A stretch of 58,387 bases of DNA from S010-25 sp964441285 (GCA_964441285.1 CAYTUK010000014.1:1-58387); one strand, 5' to 3'. Shown: positions 27,695-36,940, counted from the first letter of the stretch. Translations and numbers: made by a program. The notes: generated by a model not told the origin, from the sequence alone.

Positions 27695-28162
27695 CTAAAC
27701 CTGTAAGTAAAATGTAACTGGCCCGTCATTAACCAGTCCAACCGACATATCAGCACCAAACTTTCCTTTTTGCAACCAGTTTGCAGACAAGTGATTATTT
27801 GTCTGCTCAGCCTGCTGCTGCATTATATCAATAACCCGTGTAAATAATTCAAGTCCTTTTTCTGGCAGCGCTGCATGAGAAAAGCTCGGTCTCATCCCTT
27901 TGTTTGTCTCTGCAACCAAAGTAAACTGTGGCACCATTAAAATCTGCCCATTAATGGCCTGCACACCTAAATTCATCTTACCCTCACTGTCTGCAAAAAT
28001 TCGATAATTGAGTAACTTTCGTGCCATTTTATCCGCTCTAACCCAATTATCTGCTTGCTCTATACCAAGAAACACAAGCATCCCCTGCTTTATTTGTGCA
28101 ATTCGTTCCGCTTCAACAGCCACCCAGGCGCACGTTACACGCTGTATTAATGCAACCATCAT
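27695..28162 (-). CDS. dtd: D-aminoacyl-tRNA deacylase Dtd
   Basis: Dtd removes D-amino acids, and Gly mischarged on tRNA-Ala, from tRNA. The family motifs are present: QFTLVAETNKGMRPSFSHAA and, near the C-terminus, NDGPVTFYLQV with the cross-subunit Gly-cisPro. The residue before QFTL is Pro, where Ser is usual in E. coli. The 155 residues are near the usual 145. It lies 81 bp upstream of hisB on the same strand and may be the first gene of that transcript. Confidence 0.95.
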   Translation of the reverse strand: MMVALIQRVTCAWVAVEAERIAQIKQGMLVFLGIEQADNWVRADKMARKLLNYRIFADSEGKMNLGVQAINGQILMVPQFTLVAETNKGMRPSFSHAALPEKGLELFTRVIDIMQQQAEQTNNHLSANWLQKGKFGADMSVGLVNDGPVTFYLQV

Positions 28163-28216
28163 TATTACTCCACAGGTTACAACTCTGAACGATCAAGCTG
28201 AATAACAAGCAGTATC

Positions 28217-28234
28217 TGTAGGGATTTACCTACA
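28217..28234. promoter_or_regulatory. GacA/UvrY-type upstream activating sequence
   Basis: TGTAGG-GATTTA-CCTACA is a perfect 6-6-6 inverted repeat matching the GacA box form TGTAAG-N6-CTTACA. Its centre is about 65 bp upstream of the predicted start of the GGA-rich RNA, a plausible activator position. The pairing of this box with a CsrB-like RNA is the main reason to trust both calls. Confidence 0.75.
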
Positions 28235-28278
28235 AAAAACACCTGTTTAACCTGATAGCAAAAATTGTGGCGAGCTAC

Positions 28279-28284
28279 CATAAT
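28279..28284 (+). promoter_or_regulatory. Predicted -10 element of the GGA-rich RNA
   Basis: CATAAT, within CCATAATACTAAAC, matches TATAAT at five of six positions. No good -35 box lies 17 bp upstream, which fits an activator-dependent promoter. Transcription would start near 28291. Confidence 0.5.
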
Positions 28285-28289
28285 ACTAA

Positions 28290-28500
28290 ACATGGACACA
28301 GGGAGCGAGCAAAACAAGGATATAAGGACATAAGTAGCAAAGGAACAAGGAGCAAATGGAATGTAGACATGGAAATGGAAAAAGGAATTATCAACGTTTA
28401 CATGGATTGACTGGAAATCTGGATAGCTATAGCGCGATGCTCACCACCAAGCATGGACCCAAAACCCCGACCAGTGTCTTTTGACCAGTCGGGGTTTTTT
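28290..28500 (+). ncRNA. CsrB/RsmY/RsmZ-type CsrA-sequestering small RNA
   Basis: This non-coding stretch of about 210 nt carries 14 GGA triplets between 28294 and 28457, many as AUGGA or AAGGA, the CsrA/RsmA recognition core. It ends in a strong Rho-independent terminator (28461-28500). A GacA-like palindrome lies 57-74 bp upstream of the predicted start. This combination is the hallmark of the Csr/Rsm sRNAs, which titrate CsrA and so relieve repression of motility, storage and biofilm targets. The gene lies between dtd and ttcA and is transcribed opposite to both. I cannot say which named family it belongs to, and csrA and gacA are not in the window. Confidence 0.85.
28461..28500 (+). terminator. 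Terminator of the GGA-rich sRNA
   Basis: AAAACCCCGAC pairs with GTCGGGGTTTT, an 11-bp stem closed by a 16-nt loop, ending in TTTTTT. The flanking A tract could let it work on the minus strand as well, but no gene reads into it from that side at close range. Confidence 0.92.
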
Positions 28501-28518
28501 ATTTCTACCTGCCACCTA

Positions 28519-28641
28519 TTACTGAAACAGATGAAGAAGATACTTCTGGTTCAAGACACGCTATTAATACACCCGTGCAGCCTCATCATCCGTATCCTGC
28601 GACTGAACCAAAAGCATCCCTTTTATCCATCTTGTTAGTAA
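28519..28641 (+). repeat. Dispersed palindrome-ended repeat, copy C
   Basis: This 123-bp element begins TTACTGAAACAGATG and ends CTTGTTAGTAA, 18 bp after the sRNA terminator and 39 bp before the ttcA stop. The inner arms are CTTCTGGTTCAAG (left) and CTGAACCAAAAG (right). The change from GGTGTTCAAG in copy B appears in both arms, so pairing is kept. Confidence 0.8.
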
Positions 28642-28679
28642 ATGCATCCCCCGCATAAACTAAGGAAACCCTTAACTAA

Positions 28680-29513
28680 TCAGAGCTCCCTAAAATTATA
28701 CCACGCATTATCCGCAAGATGTGACGGTACAATATGGCATAGACTGCGCATAATTAATTCTGTACGTCCCGGATTATCTTCTTCCCATATTGCCAGCATA
28801 GCTTTTACTTTTTTTCTCTGCATGTTTTCCTGTGAACCACAGAGATTGCAGGGAATAATTGGGTGTTTTTTAAATTCCGTATAAAATTTAATGTCTACCT
28901 CGCGGCAAAATGCCAGCGGACGTATGATCACATGACTGCCATCATCACTGCGTAATTTTGGTGGCATAGCTTTTAACTTGCCATTAAAAAACATGTTCAA
29001 AAAGAGTGTTTCAATAATATCATCCTGGTGATGACCCAGGGCAATTTTAGTGGCTCCAATTTTATCCGCAAAGGAATACAATATACCACGACGCAAACGC
29101 GAGCATAAACTACAGGTGGTTTTCCCCTCAGGCACTTTTTCTTTCACAATGCTATAGGTGTCCTGGTTGATAATATGGAAATTCACCCCCACCTGCGCCA
29201 GATAAGCCGGTAGAATTTGCGACGGAAATCCTGGCTGCTTCTGGTCAAGGTTAACGGCAACCAGGTCAAACTTGATCGGGGCTTTTTTTTGCAGTGCAAG
29301 TAACATATCCAGCAATGTGTAACTGTCCTTGCCACCGGACAGGCAAACCATAATTTTGTCGCCCGCGTCGATCATGCCGTATGACATCACAGCTTCACCA
29401 ACTTTTTGTTTTAAACGTTTTTCCAGGCGCTTAAACCTCGGCAAACTCTGCAGTGGTAACTTAATGCGTGCAGTAAATTGTACGGGTGCAGAAAGAGATT
29501 CCATTGAAGCCAC
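28680..29513 (-). CDS. ttcA: tRNA 2-thiocytidine(32) synthetase TtcA
   Basis: TtcA thiolates C32 of certain tRNAs using ATP and a 4Fe-4S cluster. The PP-loop SGGKDS is at residues 59-64. The cluster cysteines are Cys134 and Cys137 (CSLC) and Cys222 (in PCNLC), matching the known E. coli positions closely. The 277-residue length is a little short of E. coli (311), mainly at the C-terminus. It is the last gene of the def-fmt-rsmB-trkA-trkH-ttcA run, 1 bp after trkH. Confidence 0.95.
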   Translation of the reverse strand: MASMESLSAPVQFTARIKLPLQSLPRFKRLEKRLKQKVGEAVMSYGMIDAGDKIMVCLSGGKDSYTLLDMLLALQKKAPIKFDLVAVNLDQKQPGFPSQILPAYLAQVGVNFHIINQDTYSIVKEKVPEGKTTCSLCSRLRRGILYSFADKIGATKIALGHHQDDIIETLFLNMFFNGKLKAMPPKLRSDDGSHVIIRPLAFCREVDIKFYTEFKKHPIIPCNLCGSQENMQRKKVKAMLAIWEEDNPGRTELIMRSLCHIVPSHLADNAWYNFREL

Positions 29514-29514
29514 C

Positions 29515-30966
29515 TTACTTACGCCAGAAAGCGGGCGTTAACAATACCAGTAAACTAAAAACTTCCAGCCGCCCTAGCAACATAGAAAAGCATAATAACC
29601 ATTTGTTAAATACCGACAGGCTGGCATAATTCTTACTCACTTCACCCATTCCCGGCCCCATATTATTCATTGTTGCTGCCACTGCAGAAAAAGCAGTAAC
29701 CTGATCAAGACCATTAAACATCATTATCAGCATCATTAACACGAACAAAGCGATATAGGCGGCAAAAAACCCCCACACTGCATTAATAATTTTATTATCT
29801 ACCGGATGTTTACCCAGCTTAACAACCACCTCAGCATTGGGGTGAATCAAACGGGTAATTTCTCTTTGCCCCTGCTTGATGAGTAGCAGAACACGGATGG
29901 CTTTCATCCCGCCACTGGTCGAGCCGGCAGAGCCACCGATAAAACTGGCAAGGATTAACATAACAGGCACAAATGCCGGCCAGCTACCATAATCACTAAT
30001 AACAAAACCCGATGTGCTGGCAATAGAAACAGCATGGAAAACACCTTCACGCATGGCCGTACCAAAATCGGTAAAAACGGATCTTGTATAGAGATAATAA
30101 ACACTGAAGAATGAGATTAAAAACATAACTAGCGCATAAAATTTAAACTCAGAGTCCATTAAGTAAGCACTCACACTTTTTATCCGCAAAGCTGAAAAAT
30201 GCAGACCAAAATTAACCCCACCCAGAAACATAAAAACGATAGCAACAATCTCAATGTTATGGTTATTGAAATAGTCAATGCTTGCATCGTGTGTCGAAAA
30301 CCCACCATTTGATATGGTCGAGAAACTATGACCAATTGCATCAAATACGTTCATTCCAGCCAACCAGTAACTCAGCGCACATAAAACCGTTAAGCCCAGG
30401 TAGATATACCAGAGTGCTTTTGCAGTTCCCGCAATACGTGGTGTCAATTTACTGTCTTTGATCGGGCCAGGTGTTTCTGCACGGTACAGTTGCATTCCAC
30501 CGATACCTAGCATTGGCATAACCGCCACAGCTAACACAACGATGCCCATGCCACCGAGCCATTGAAGTTCCTGGCGGTAAAATAAAATACCATGCGGCAT
30601 ATTATCGAGCCCGACCAGAACCGTTGCGCCGGTTGTGGTTAAACCGGATATTGATTCGAACATCGCATCAGTAAAACTGATATGAAGTGGTGTATAGAGA
30701 AAAAGCGGCGCAGCGCCAGCCAGTCCAGCCACCAGCCAGAGCACCACTACCACAACAAAACCATCACGCAAACGTAAATCGGTGCGTTGTTTTCTTAGCG
30801 GGTAATAGAGAGCAAAACCCACAATTATTAATAGCAGGTAACTAAGATAGAAAGCCTGGCCAGCATTTTCCTTATAAATTAAATCAACAAAAATAGGCGG
30901 CAGCAGTGCCGCACTAAACAACATCAGCAATTGCCCGACAATTCGAATAATGATTGCACTATGCAT
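29515..30966 (-). CDS. trkH: Trk potassium uptake channel subunit TrkH
   Basis: TrkH is the membrane channel of the Trk K+ uptake system. The four pseudo-repeats with selectivity-loop glycines are visible in order: SGLTTTGATVL, FSTISNGGFSTHD, ASTSGFVISDYG and TMNNMGPGMGE. About ten hydrophobic helices span the 483 residues. It is 27 bp downstream of trkA, its regulatory partner, and 1 bp before ttcA. Confidence 0.96.
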   Translation of the reverse strand: MHSAIIIRIVGQLLMLFSAALLPPIFVDLIYKENAGQAFYLSYLLLIIVGFALYYPLRKQRTDLRLRDGFVVVVVLWLVAGLAGAAPLFLYTPLHISFTDAMFESISGLTTTGATVLVGLDNMPHGILFYRQELQWLGGMGIVVLAVAVMPMLGIGGMQLYRAETPGPIKDSKLTPRIAGTAKALWYIYLGLTVLCALSYWLAGMNVFDAIGHSFSTISNGGFSTHDASIDYFNNHNIEIVAIVFMFLGGVNFGLHFSALRIKSVSAYLMDSEFKFYALVMFLISFFSVYYLYTRSVFTDFGTAMREGVFHAVSIASTSGFVISDYGSWPAFVPVMLILASFIGGSAGSTSGGMKAIRVLLLIKQGQREITRLIHPNAEVVVKLGKHPVDNKIINAVWGFFAAYIALFVLMMLIMMFNGLDQVTAFSAVAATMNNMGPGMGEVSKNYASLSVFNKWLLCFSMLLGRLEVFSLLVLLTPAFWRK

Positions 30967-30993
30967 TGTTAATTATCCATCGCATCCGCTCAA

Positions 30994-32370
30994 TCACATG
31001 AAAGTGACGCCAACCTGAAATAGTTTTTCAACTGCATGAAATTTATTTTTATCCAGTAAAAACAGAATCAAATGATCCTGGTTTTCAATCACGACATTAT
31101 GGTGTGCCATAATGACTTCCTCCCCACGAATAATGGCACCGATAGTCGTCCCGGCAGGCAATTTAATCTCACTCACTTCACGCCCAACAACTTTTGAGGT
31201 GCGCCTGTCGCCGTGAGCAATCGCCTCGATTGCTTCCGCTGCGCCACGACGCAGAGAATGCACTGCAACCACATCACCTCGCCTGACATGTGCCAGCAAC
31301 CCACTCAAAGTAATTTGCTGGGGTGAAATCGCTACATCAATTGAACCCTGGCTTTCCATTAAATCCACATAGGCCTGCCGATTTATAATTGACATAACTT
31401 TACGTGCGCCAAGCCGTTTTACCAACATAGATGAAAGAATATTCGCCTCATCATCATTTGTAAGCGCACAGAATACGTCCATCTGGTCAATATTTTCACT
31501 CAATAGCAGCGTCTCATCCGCTGCATCCCCTTTTAGCACAATCACATTTTCCAGATCACAGGCCAACGCATTGGCTCGAGCAGCATCACGCTCCAGTATT
31601 TTTACCTGATATTTGCGCCCCAGTGATTTTGCCAGCCGACGACCAATATTTCCACCACCCGCCAGCATAATTCGCCGTAAAGGTTTTTCCTGCTTTCGTA
31701 GCTCTGCCATAGCCGTCAGAATGTCTTTACGTGCGGCAACAAAGAAAACCTCGTCATCGACTTCAATGATCTGATTACCTTCAGGCACGATGCCCTTCCC
31801 ATCACGAAAAACGGCCGCTACACGTACGTCAACACCAGGCATGTGTTCTCGTAATGCTGAAATCTCATGCCCCACAAGCGGCCCATCGCCATACGCTATT
31901 ACACCAACAAGCCGCGCCTTCCCATTGGCAAAATCGAGTACCTGTAGAGCACCCGGAAATTCGATCAACCGCTGAATATGCTCTGACACCAACTGCTCAG
32001 GGCAGATTAATACGTCAATCGGAAAAGTGTGTTCATCAAACAGGCGACTGTATTTAAGATATTCAGGCGAGCGTACGCGGGCAATTTTTGTTGGGGTATT
32101 AAACATGCTGTGCGCTACCTGACAAGCCACCATATTAGTCTCATCGCTATTGGTGACGGCTACTAGCATATCTGCATCGGTAATGCCGGCATTCATTAAT
32201 ACATCGGGATGTGAAGCATGGCCCACCACCGTCTGGATATCCAGGCGATCACGTAAATCATGCAACACCGTGGCATCTGAATCAATTAATGTAATATCGT
32301 TGGCCTCAGCAGATAAGTTTTCTGCCACGCTGGCACCTACTTGTCCTGCACCGAGTATCAGAATATTCAT
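30994..32370 (-). CDS. trkA: Trk system NAD(H)-binding regulatory subunit TrkA
   Basis: TrkA is the cytosolic gating ring for TrkH. The 458 residues contain two RCK units: the first Rossmann motif GAGQVGASVAENL at the N-terminus and the second GGGNIGRRLAKSL near residue 237. Each is followed by a TrkA_C domain. The first unit's DSD and the second's ERD acidic residues fit nucleotide binding. It lies between rsmB and trkH. Confidence 0.97.
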   Translation of the reverse strand: MNILILGAGQVGASVAENLSAEANDITLIDSDATVLHDLRDRLDIQTVVGHASHPDVLMNAGITDADMLVAVTNSDETNMVACQVAHSMFNTPTKIARVRSPEYLKYSRLFDEHTFPIDVLICPEQLVSEHIQRLIEFPGALQVLDFANGKARLVGVIAYGDGPLVGHEISALREHMPGVDVRVAAVFRDGKGIVPEGNQIIEVDDEVFFVAARKDILTAMAELRKQEKPLRRIMLAGGGNIGRRLAKSLGRKYQVKILERDAARANALACDLENVIVLKGDAADETLLLSENIDQMDVFCALTNDDEANILSSMLVKRLGARKVMSIINRQAYVDLMESQGSIDVAISPQQITLSGLLAHVRRGDVVAVHSLRRGAAEAIEAIAHGDRRTSKVVGREVSEIKLPAGTTIGAIIRGEEVIMAHHNVVIENQDHLILFLLDKNKFHAVEKLFQVGVTFM

Positions 32371-32460
32371 TATTTTAACTGTTTACCATTGTTGAATTCA
32401 ACATTGATTGAATGCCAAAATCATTCGGAGCGCGAAGCTTACGTCGATCATTTGAAAAAT

Positions 32461-33855
32461 TCATGATTGACTGTTTTTATCTATCGCTTTTACTGCTTTT
32501 TTCTTTAACAGGCAACAGTAAAAGCCATCTGCATCATTATTACCTGGCAATAATTGCCGTCCGACTGCACAGGACAAACCCCAGTCAACATCCAGCTCAA
32601 GCACTTCAGCATCGGTATTATCTAGTAAAAAATGTTCAATTTGTTGCTGATTCTCCTGTCTGAAGACAGAACAGGTTATATATAATAACTGCCCACCCAG
32701 CGTCAACAATGGCCAGGCGTTGGCTAAAATTTCGGTTTGTAGCTCGCACAATGCCTCCAGATCTGTTTCCCGACGCAGGCTTTTTATATCCGGGTGACGA
32801 CGGATGACACCACTGGCACTGCATGGCGCATCAATTAATATGCAATCAAAATAACCGTTTTCATATTGCGACGCTAGCGCACGTGCATCGCTAACCACAC
32901 AGTCGGCATTTAACTGTAATCGCCTCAGGTTTTCTTCTACCCGCACCATTCGTGAGGCGCTAAGATCCACCGCAACAAGCTGTTTGATCTGTGGCGAGGT
33001 TTCCAGTAAATGACAGGTTTTACCGCCCGGCGCAGCACATAAGTCCAGTACCCGCTGACCCGCCGCTGGCAAAAGTACTGAAGCGGTTAATTGCGCCCCG
33101 GCATCCTGTACCGAGACCACACCCTGTGAAAAACCCGGTAACGCTGTCACCTCAACACCCGACATCAGCTTTATTGCCTGCCCGGCGAAAGGATGGGTTT
33201 GTGTCTCACAATTTATCTCCGATAAGCGCTCAATGTACGCATCACGCGTGCTCTGTAGCGCATTCACCCGTAACCACAAGGGTGCCTGCTGGTTATTGGC
33301 GAGTAAAATTTGCTGCCAGTGCTCAGGCCAGTCCTGACGGATTTTTTGCTGCATCCAGGCGGGGTGAGAATAAAGCGAGACATCGTCCTCCAATTTTGAT
33401 AACAGATTTTCACGTTCTCGCAAGAAGTTTCTAAGCACACCATTTACCAGCCCGCTCGCCCAGTGCTTGCGGCGATGACGAACCAGTAATACCGCATCAT
33501 TAATTACCGCGTAATCCGGCGTTCGACATTCAAGTAATTCATACAGTGCCAAACGCAGAATGCATTGAATATCCAGATCTTTTTGTTTAAGCGATTTTTG
33601 TAACAGCAATTGAATCAGGACATCGAGTTTCAGCTGCCATCGCAGCACCCCATAGACCAGTTCATGACACAGGGCGCGGTCACGACCATCTTCCAGTTGC
33701 GCGATTAACTCGGCCTGCAACGCCGACAACGAAACACCTTCGGCCACACGTTTTAATACCAGTAACGCATTCTGTCGCGCTCGACTGGCTTTGTTTTTTC
33801 CACGCTTACCCGCTTTATGTTTTAAACGCGTATGTTTTGCACTCGAAGACAACAA
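32461..33855 (-). CDS. rsmB: 16S rRNA m5C967 methyltransferase RsmB
   Basis: RsmB methylates C967 of 16S rRNA using SAM. An N-terminal NusB-like RNA-binding domain (about residues 25-160) is followed by a Rossmann methyltransferase. That domain has the SAM loop LDLCAAPGGKTCH, the catalytic Cys in ITCSVFRQEN and the second Cys in DAPCSASGVIRRHPD. The first 25 residues are Lys/Arg-rich, a slight basic extension. The 464 residues fit the family. It follows fmt by 5 bp. Confidence 0.95.
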   Translation of the reverse strand: MLSSSAKHTRLKHKAGKRGKNKASRARQNALLVLKRVAEGVSLSALQAELIAQLEDGRDRALCHELVYGVLRWQLKLDVLIQLLLQKSLKQKDLDIQCILRLALYELLECRTPDYAVINDAVLLVRHRRKHWASGLVNGVLRNFLRERENLLSKLEDDVSLYSHPAWMQQKIRQDWPEHWQQILLANNQQAPLWLRVNALQSTRDAYIERLSEINCETQTHPFAGQAIKLMSGVEVTALPGFSQGVVSVQDAGAQLTASVLLPAAGQRVLDLCAAPGGKTCHLLETSPQIKQLVAVDLSASRMVRVEENLRRLQLNADCVVSDARALASQYENGYFDCILIDAPCSASGVIRRHPDIKSLRRETDLEALCELQTEILANAWPLLTLGGQLLYITCSVFRQENQQQIEHFLLDNTDAEVLELDVDWGLSCAVGRQLLPGNNDADGFYCCLLKKKAVKAIDKNSQS

Positions 33856-33860
33856 AACAC

Positions 33861-34823
33861 TTACCTCCTATGGCCTAAAATCTGATGCAATAATGAATTT
33901 GCGTTAAGAAAGTCTGCCGTCGTCATCAAACGCTTCCCCTGCGGCTGGATAAGCTGTAACCGCAAGACACCCTCTCCAGTAGCGACATCAATGCCGGCTA
34001 CATTTTCGGCAATCACCGTACCCGCCGGCGCTTCACTGGTTTGGGCCAGAACCTGTGCCTGCCATACTCGTAAATTCAGGGTTTTATTTTTTTTCTGCCA
34101 GCGAGTAAATGCCACTGGCCAGGCATTGTAGGCACGCACTGCGCGTTCGATTTGTGGCGCAGGTAATTGCCAGTTTATTTCTGCTTCAGCCTTGCCAAGT
34201 TTCTTTGCATAGGTAGCGAAAGTAGCATCCTGTGGTTGCGCAACAAGGCTTTGATTCACTATCGCAGGCAAAGCCTGCTTTAGCGTTTCGACACCTAATG
34301 ACATCAATCTGTCATGTAAACGACTGCCGGTATCGTCCAGTGCAATGTCACATTCTTCCATTGCCAGTATATCTCCCGTATCGAGACCCTTATCCATTTG
34401 CATCAGTGTAATACCTGCTTTACTGTCACCAGCTAAAATGGCACGTTGTATCGGCGCTGCGCCGCGCCAACGCGGTAATAAAGACGCATGGATATTAATA
34501 CAGCCCAGTCGTGGAATGCTTAGTACTATTTCTGGCAACAGCAAACCATAAGCCGTTACTACCATTAAGTCCGCTTTTAAGCGTATTAATTGCTGTTGTG
34601 CAGCATCGGTTTTAAGCGAGACAGGTTGATATACAGGTACACCATAGTCCTGCGCTTTAAGTTTAACTGGTGACGCTTTGGATGCCTGTCCACGACCCGC
34701 TGGCCGATCCGGTTGGGTAAAAACCGCAATCACTTCATACTCGCGTGCATCCAGCAGGAACTGTAGGGATGGAACAGAAAATTCCGGTGTGCCCGCATAA
34801 ATGATACGTGTTTTATTGACCAC
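33861..34823 (-). CDS. fmt: Methionyl-tRNA formyltransferase Fmt
   Basis: Fmt formylates the initiator Met-tRNA using 10-formyl-THF. Key motifs are IIYAGTPEFSVPSL at the N-terminus, the catalytic Asn/His in CINIHASLLPRWRGAAPIQRAI, and the Asp in MDKGLDTGDIL. The OB-fold C-terminal domain is complete, giving 320 residues. It sits between def (18-bp gap) and rsmB (5-bp gap), the classic def-fmt-rsmB operon. Confidence 0.97.
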   Translation of the reverse strand: MVNKTRIIYAGTPEFSVPSLQFLLDAREYEVIAVFTQPDRPAGRGQASKASPVKLKAQDYGVPVYQPVSLKTDAAQQQLIRLKADLMVVTAYGLLLPEIVLSIPRLGCINIHASLLPRWRGAAPIQRAILAGDSKAGITLMQMDKGLDTGDILAMEECDIALDDTGSRLHDRLMSLGVETLKQALPAIVNQSLVAQPQDATFATYAKKLGKAEAEINWQLPAPQIERAVRAYNAWPVAFTRWQKKNKTLNLRVWQAQVLAQTSEAPAGTVIAENVAGIDVATGEGVLRLQLIQPQGKRLMTTADFLNANSLLHQILGHRR

Positions 34824-34841
34824 TTTGAGTATTCAGTCAGC

Positions 34842-35348
34842 TTAGAGCTGCGTTACACGCCGGGCTTTTAACAGCCGTTTTTTAACCCGCTGTAGCTTTA
34901 GTGATGAAAGATAATCCACAAACAGCTTACCCTTAAGGTGATCCATTTCATGCTGAATACAAACCGCAAGAAATTCATCTGCATTCAGTGTCAGCCCCTC
35001 GCCGTGTTGGTTCAATGCGGTCACCTTTACCTGCGCTGCCCGCTCCACCATTTCATAGATTTCAGGCACCGACAAACAACCTTCTTCACAAATTTCGACA
35101 CCTTCTCGCTCAATTATTTCTGGATTAATTAAACACAGCGGCTGATTCTTCTCTGCCGACACATCAATGACGATGATCTGCTGATGCACATTCACCTGCG
35201 TCGCGGCAAGACCAACACCTGGTGCAGCATACATGGTTTCAAACATGTTATCGACGAGCAACTTAATCGACTCATCTATTCTCTCTACCGGTTTTGCTAC
35301 CGTACGTAGCCGTTTATCCGGGTATTGTAAAATTTCCAGTAATGCCAT
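34842..35348 (-). CDS. def: Peptide deformylase Def
   Basis: Def removes the formyl group from nascent peptides. The metal ligands are Cys91 (EEGCLSVPE), His133 and His137 with catalytic Glu134 in QHEMDH. Motif GVGLAATQV starts near residue 44. The 168 residues are standard. It is the first gene of the def-fmt-rsmB-trkA-trkH-ttcA transcript, so the promoter should lie in the 413-bp gap upstream. Confidence 0.97.
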   Translation of the reverse strand: MALLEILQYPDKRLRTVAKPVERIDESIKLLVDNMFETMYAAPGVGLAATQVNVHQQIIVIDVSAEKNQPLCLINPEIIEREGVEICEEGCLSVPEIYEMVERAAQVKVTALNQHGEGLTLNADEFLAVCIQHEMDHLKGKLFVDYLSSLKLQRVKKRLLKARRVTQL

Positions 35349-35761
35349 AACTCTCTTTAAATCACTGCTGCCCCACTAACGATAGCGCTATGAAGGGGTT
35401 TTGCTGTAACCACCTGCCGCTTTCATGCGACAGGCGAGCGTACAGAGAGGGATTGACAGCGGTTCACAGCAACAAATCCCAGCTCATGTCATCATGTATG
35501 ATTATAAATAATTTATCCTTATACAACATGTAGATGCAATATTTACACATAAGATTAACCCGGTAGCCGTGTCTTTAAATATAAAAAAATACGCAGTTCA
35601 GTGTGCTATAGCAGATTTCTGCTACACTCAGAAAAAACCAGCTTTGGTTGGCCGAGGCTTCAATAGAGGAAGCTTATCCTCTAAAACTCCTGAGAAGAGT
35701 ATAAAAACTGGGCAGCAATTAAATTACCCGTGCAAAACAAATACCAAAGATAAAAATAATA
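35349..35761. other. 413-bp divergent intergenic region
   Basis: The gap lies between def (minus) and the LysM gene (plus). It holds a perfect inverted repeat TAGCAGA-TT-TCTGCTA at 35609-35624. That repeat overlaps TGCTACACT, which resembles an extended -10 box for the LysM gene. A second weak hairpin (GAGGA/TCCTC) lies near 35675. No small ORF is convincing. Confidence 0.5.
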
Positions 35762-36913
35762 ATGAAAACACAAACCAGTCTGAAAACTATTTTAGCCGTT
35801 TTAATGCTTGCAGGGCTATATGCCTGTAGCGCATCAGCACCACGCCCCGAACCCAGGCAAACTGCAAACACCAAATCCGGCACCATTGTAGCCGAACATA
35901 AACAACCCACCGCCAGTAAGAAAATACAGATAAAAGCCAACCACCCACTTCAGTATACAGTGAAAAAGGGAGACACGCTGTGGGGGATTGCCAGCCTGTT
36001 CCTACGTGACCCCTGGTACTGGCCCGCAATCTGGCAACATAACCCCCAAATTAAAAATCCACACCTTATTTACCCTGGTGATGTACTCACGTTAATTTAT
36101 GTTAACGGGAAACCTCAGATGCTAATCAATGGCGCTGCAAACAGAGGGGGGGCAACCACTCCGTTACCAGTGAGAAAACTTAGCCCAAGCATACATGTTT
36201 CTTCATTAGAAACCAGCATTCCCAGTATTCCTGCCGATGCCATTCAGCAGTTTTTAATCAGGCCACAGGTGGTCACAAAACAACAGCTGGAAAATGCTCC
36301 GTACATTATTGGCAGTGATGAAAATCAACTTATTATAGGCACTGGAGACCGCGTCTATATTCATGGCGAAATTGACAAAGATCACGCACGTTTTACTATT
36401 TTCCATCCGGGCAAGGCGTTGATAGACCCACAAACCAAAAAAGTATTTGGTTATGAAGCCGATTATGCTGGCGATGTTCATATCACCGCTTATGGTGACC
36501 CGGCCACTGGCGAAATCACCTCTAGCAAGCGAGAAATATTAGTCGGCGACCGATTATTAGCTGAAGATAAAAACAAGCTGAATAGCTTCTACTTCCCCAA
36601 ACTACCCGATATCAAAATTAAAGGCCGCATTATTTCATTATTCGGTGCGCTATCCGGTGTCGGGCAATATCAGGTAGTTGCCATTAACCGAGGTGAACGT
36701 GATGGGCTGAAAGTAGGTAATCTACTGGCGACTTTCACCAAAGGAAATACCGTGCGCGATAAATTTAGCCACGATAAAACAATTCAATTGCCCAGCGAAC
36801 GTAGCGGACTCATCATGATATTCAAAGTTTTTGATCAGGTCAGCTACGCACTGGTAATGGAGTCAAAACGTGCAATACGCGTCAATGATGTTGTAAAAAC
36901 ACCCAAATTATAA
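35762..36913 (+). CDS. LysM-domain lipoprotein-like cell wall protein
   Basis: The N-terminus MLAGLYACSAS looks like a lipoprotein signal with Cys22 as the lipidated residue. A LysM peptidoglycan-binding domain follows at about residues 58-108 (YTVKKGDTLWGIASLF through PHLIYPGDVLTL). The remaining 270 residues form the conserved domain found in the LysM proteins that precede dprA in gammaproteobacteria. The product is likely anchored in the outer membrane and in contact with the wall. Its exact role is not established. It is divergent from def and followed by dprA after 216 bp. Confidence 0.88.
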   Translation: MKTQTSLKTILAVLMLAGLYACSASAPRPEPRQTANTKSGTIVAEHKQPTASKKIQIKANHPLQYTVKKGDTLWGIASLFLRDPWYWPAIWQHNPQIKNPHLIYPGDVLTLIYVNGKPQMLINGAANRGGATTPLPVRKLSPSIHVSSLETSIPSIPADAIQQFLIRPQVVTKQQLENAPYIIGSDENQLIIGTGDRVYIHGEIDKDHARFTIFHPGKALIDPQTKKVFGYEADYAGDVHITAYGDPATGEITSSKREILVGDRLLAEDKNKLNSFYFPKLPDIKIKGRIISLFGALSGVGQYQVVAINRGERDGLKVGNLLATFTKGNTVRDKFSHDKTIQLPSERSGLIMIFKVFDQVSYALVMESKRAIRVNDVVKTPKL

Positions 36914-36940
36914 ACCCTAAGCTGCCATCATCAAGCAGTG

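Noticed and set aside
28453..28638. Open frame of 61 codons across the sRNA terminator and repeat copy C
   Set aside because: It reads through a terminator and a non-coding repeat, and has no ribosome site.
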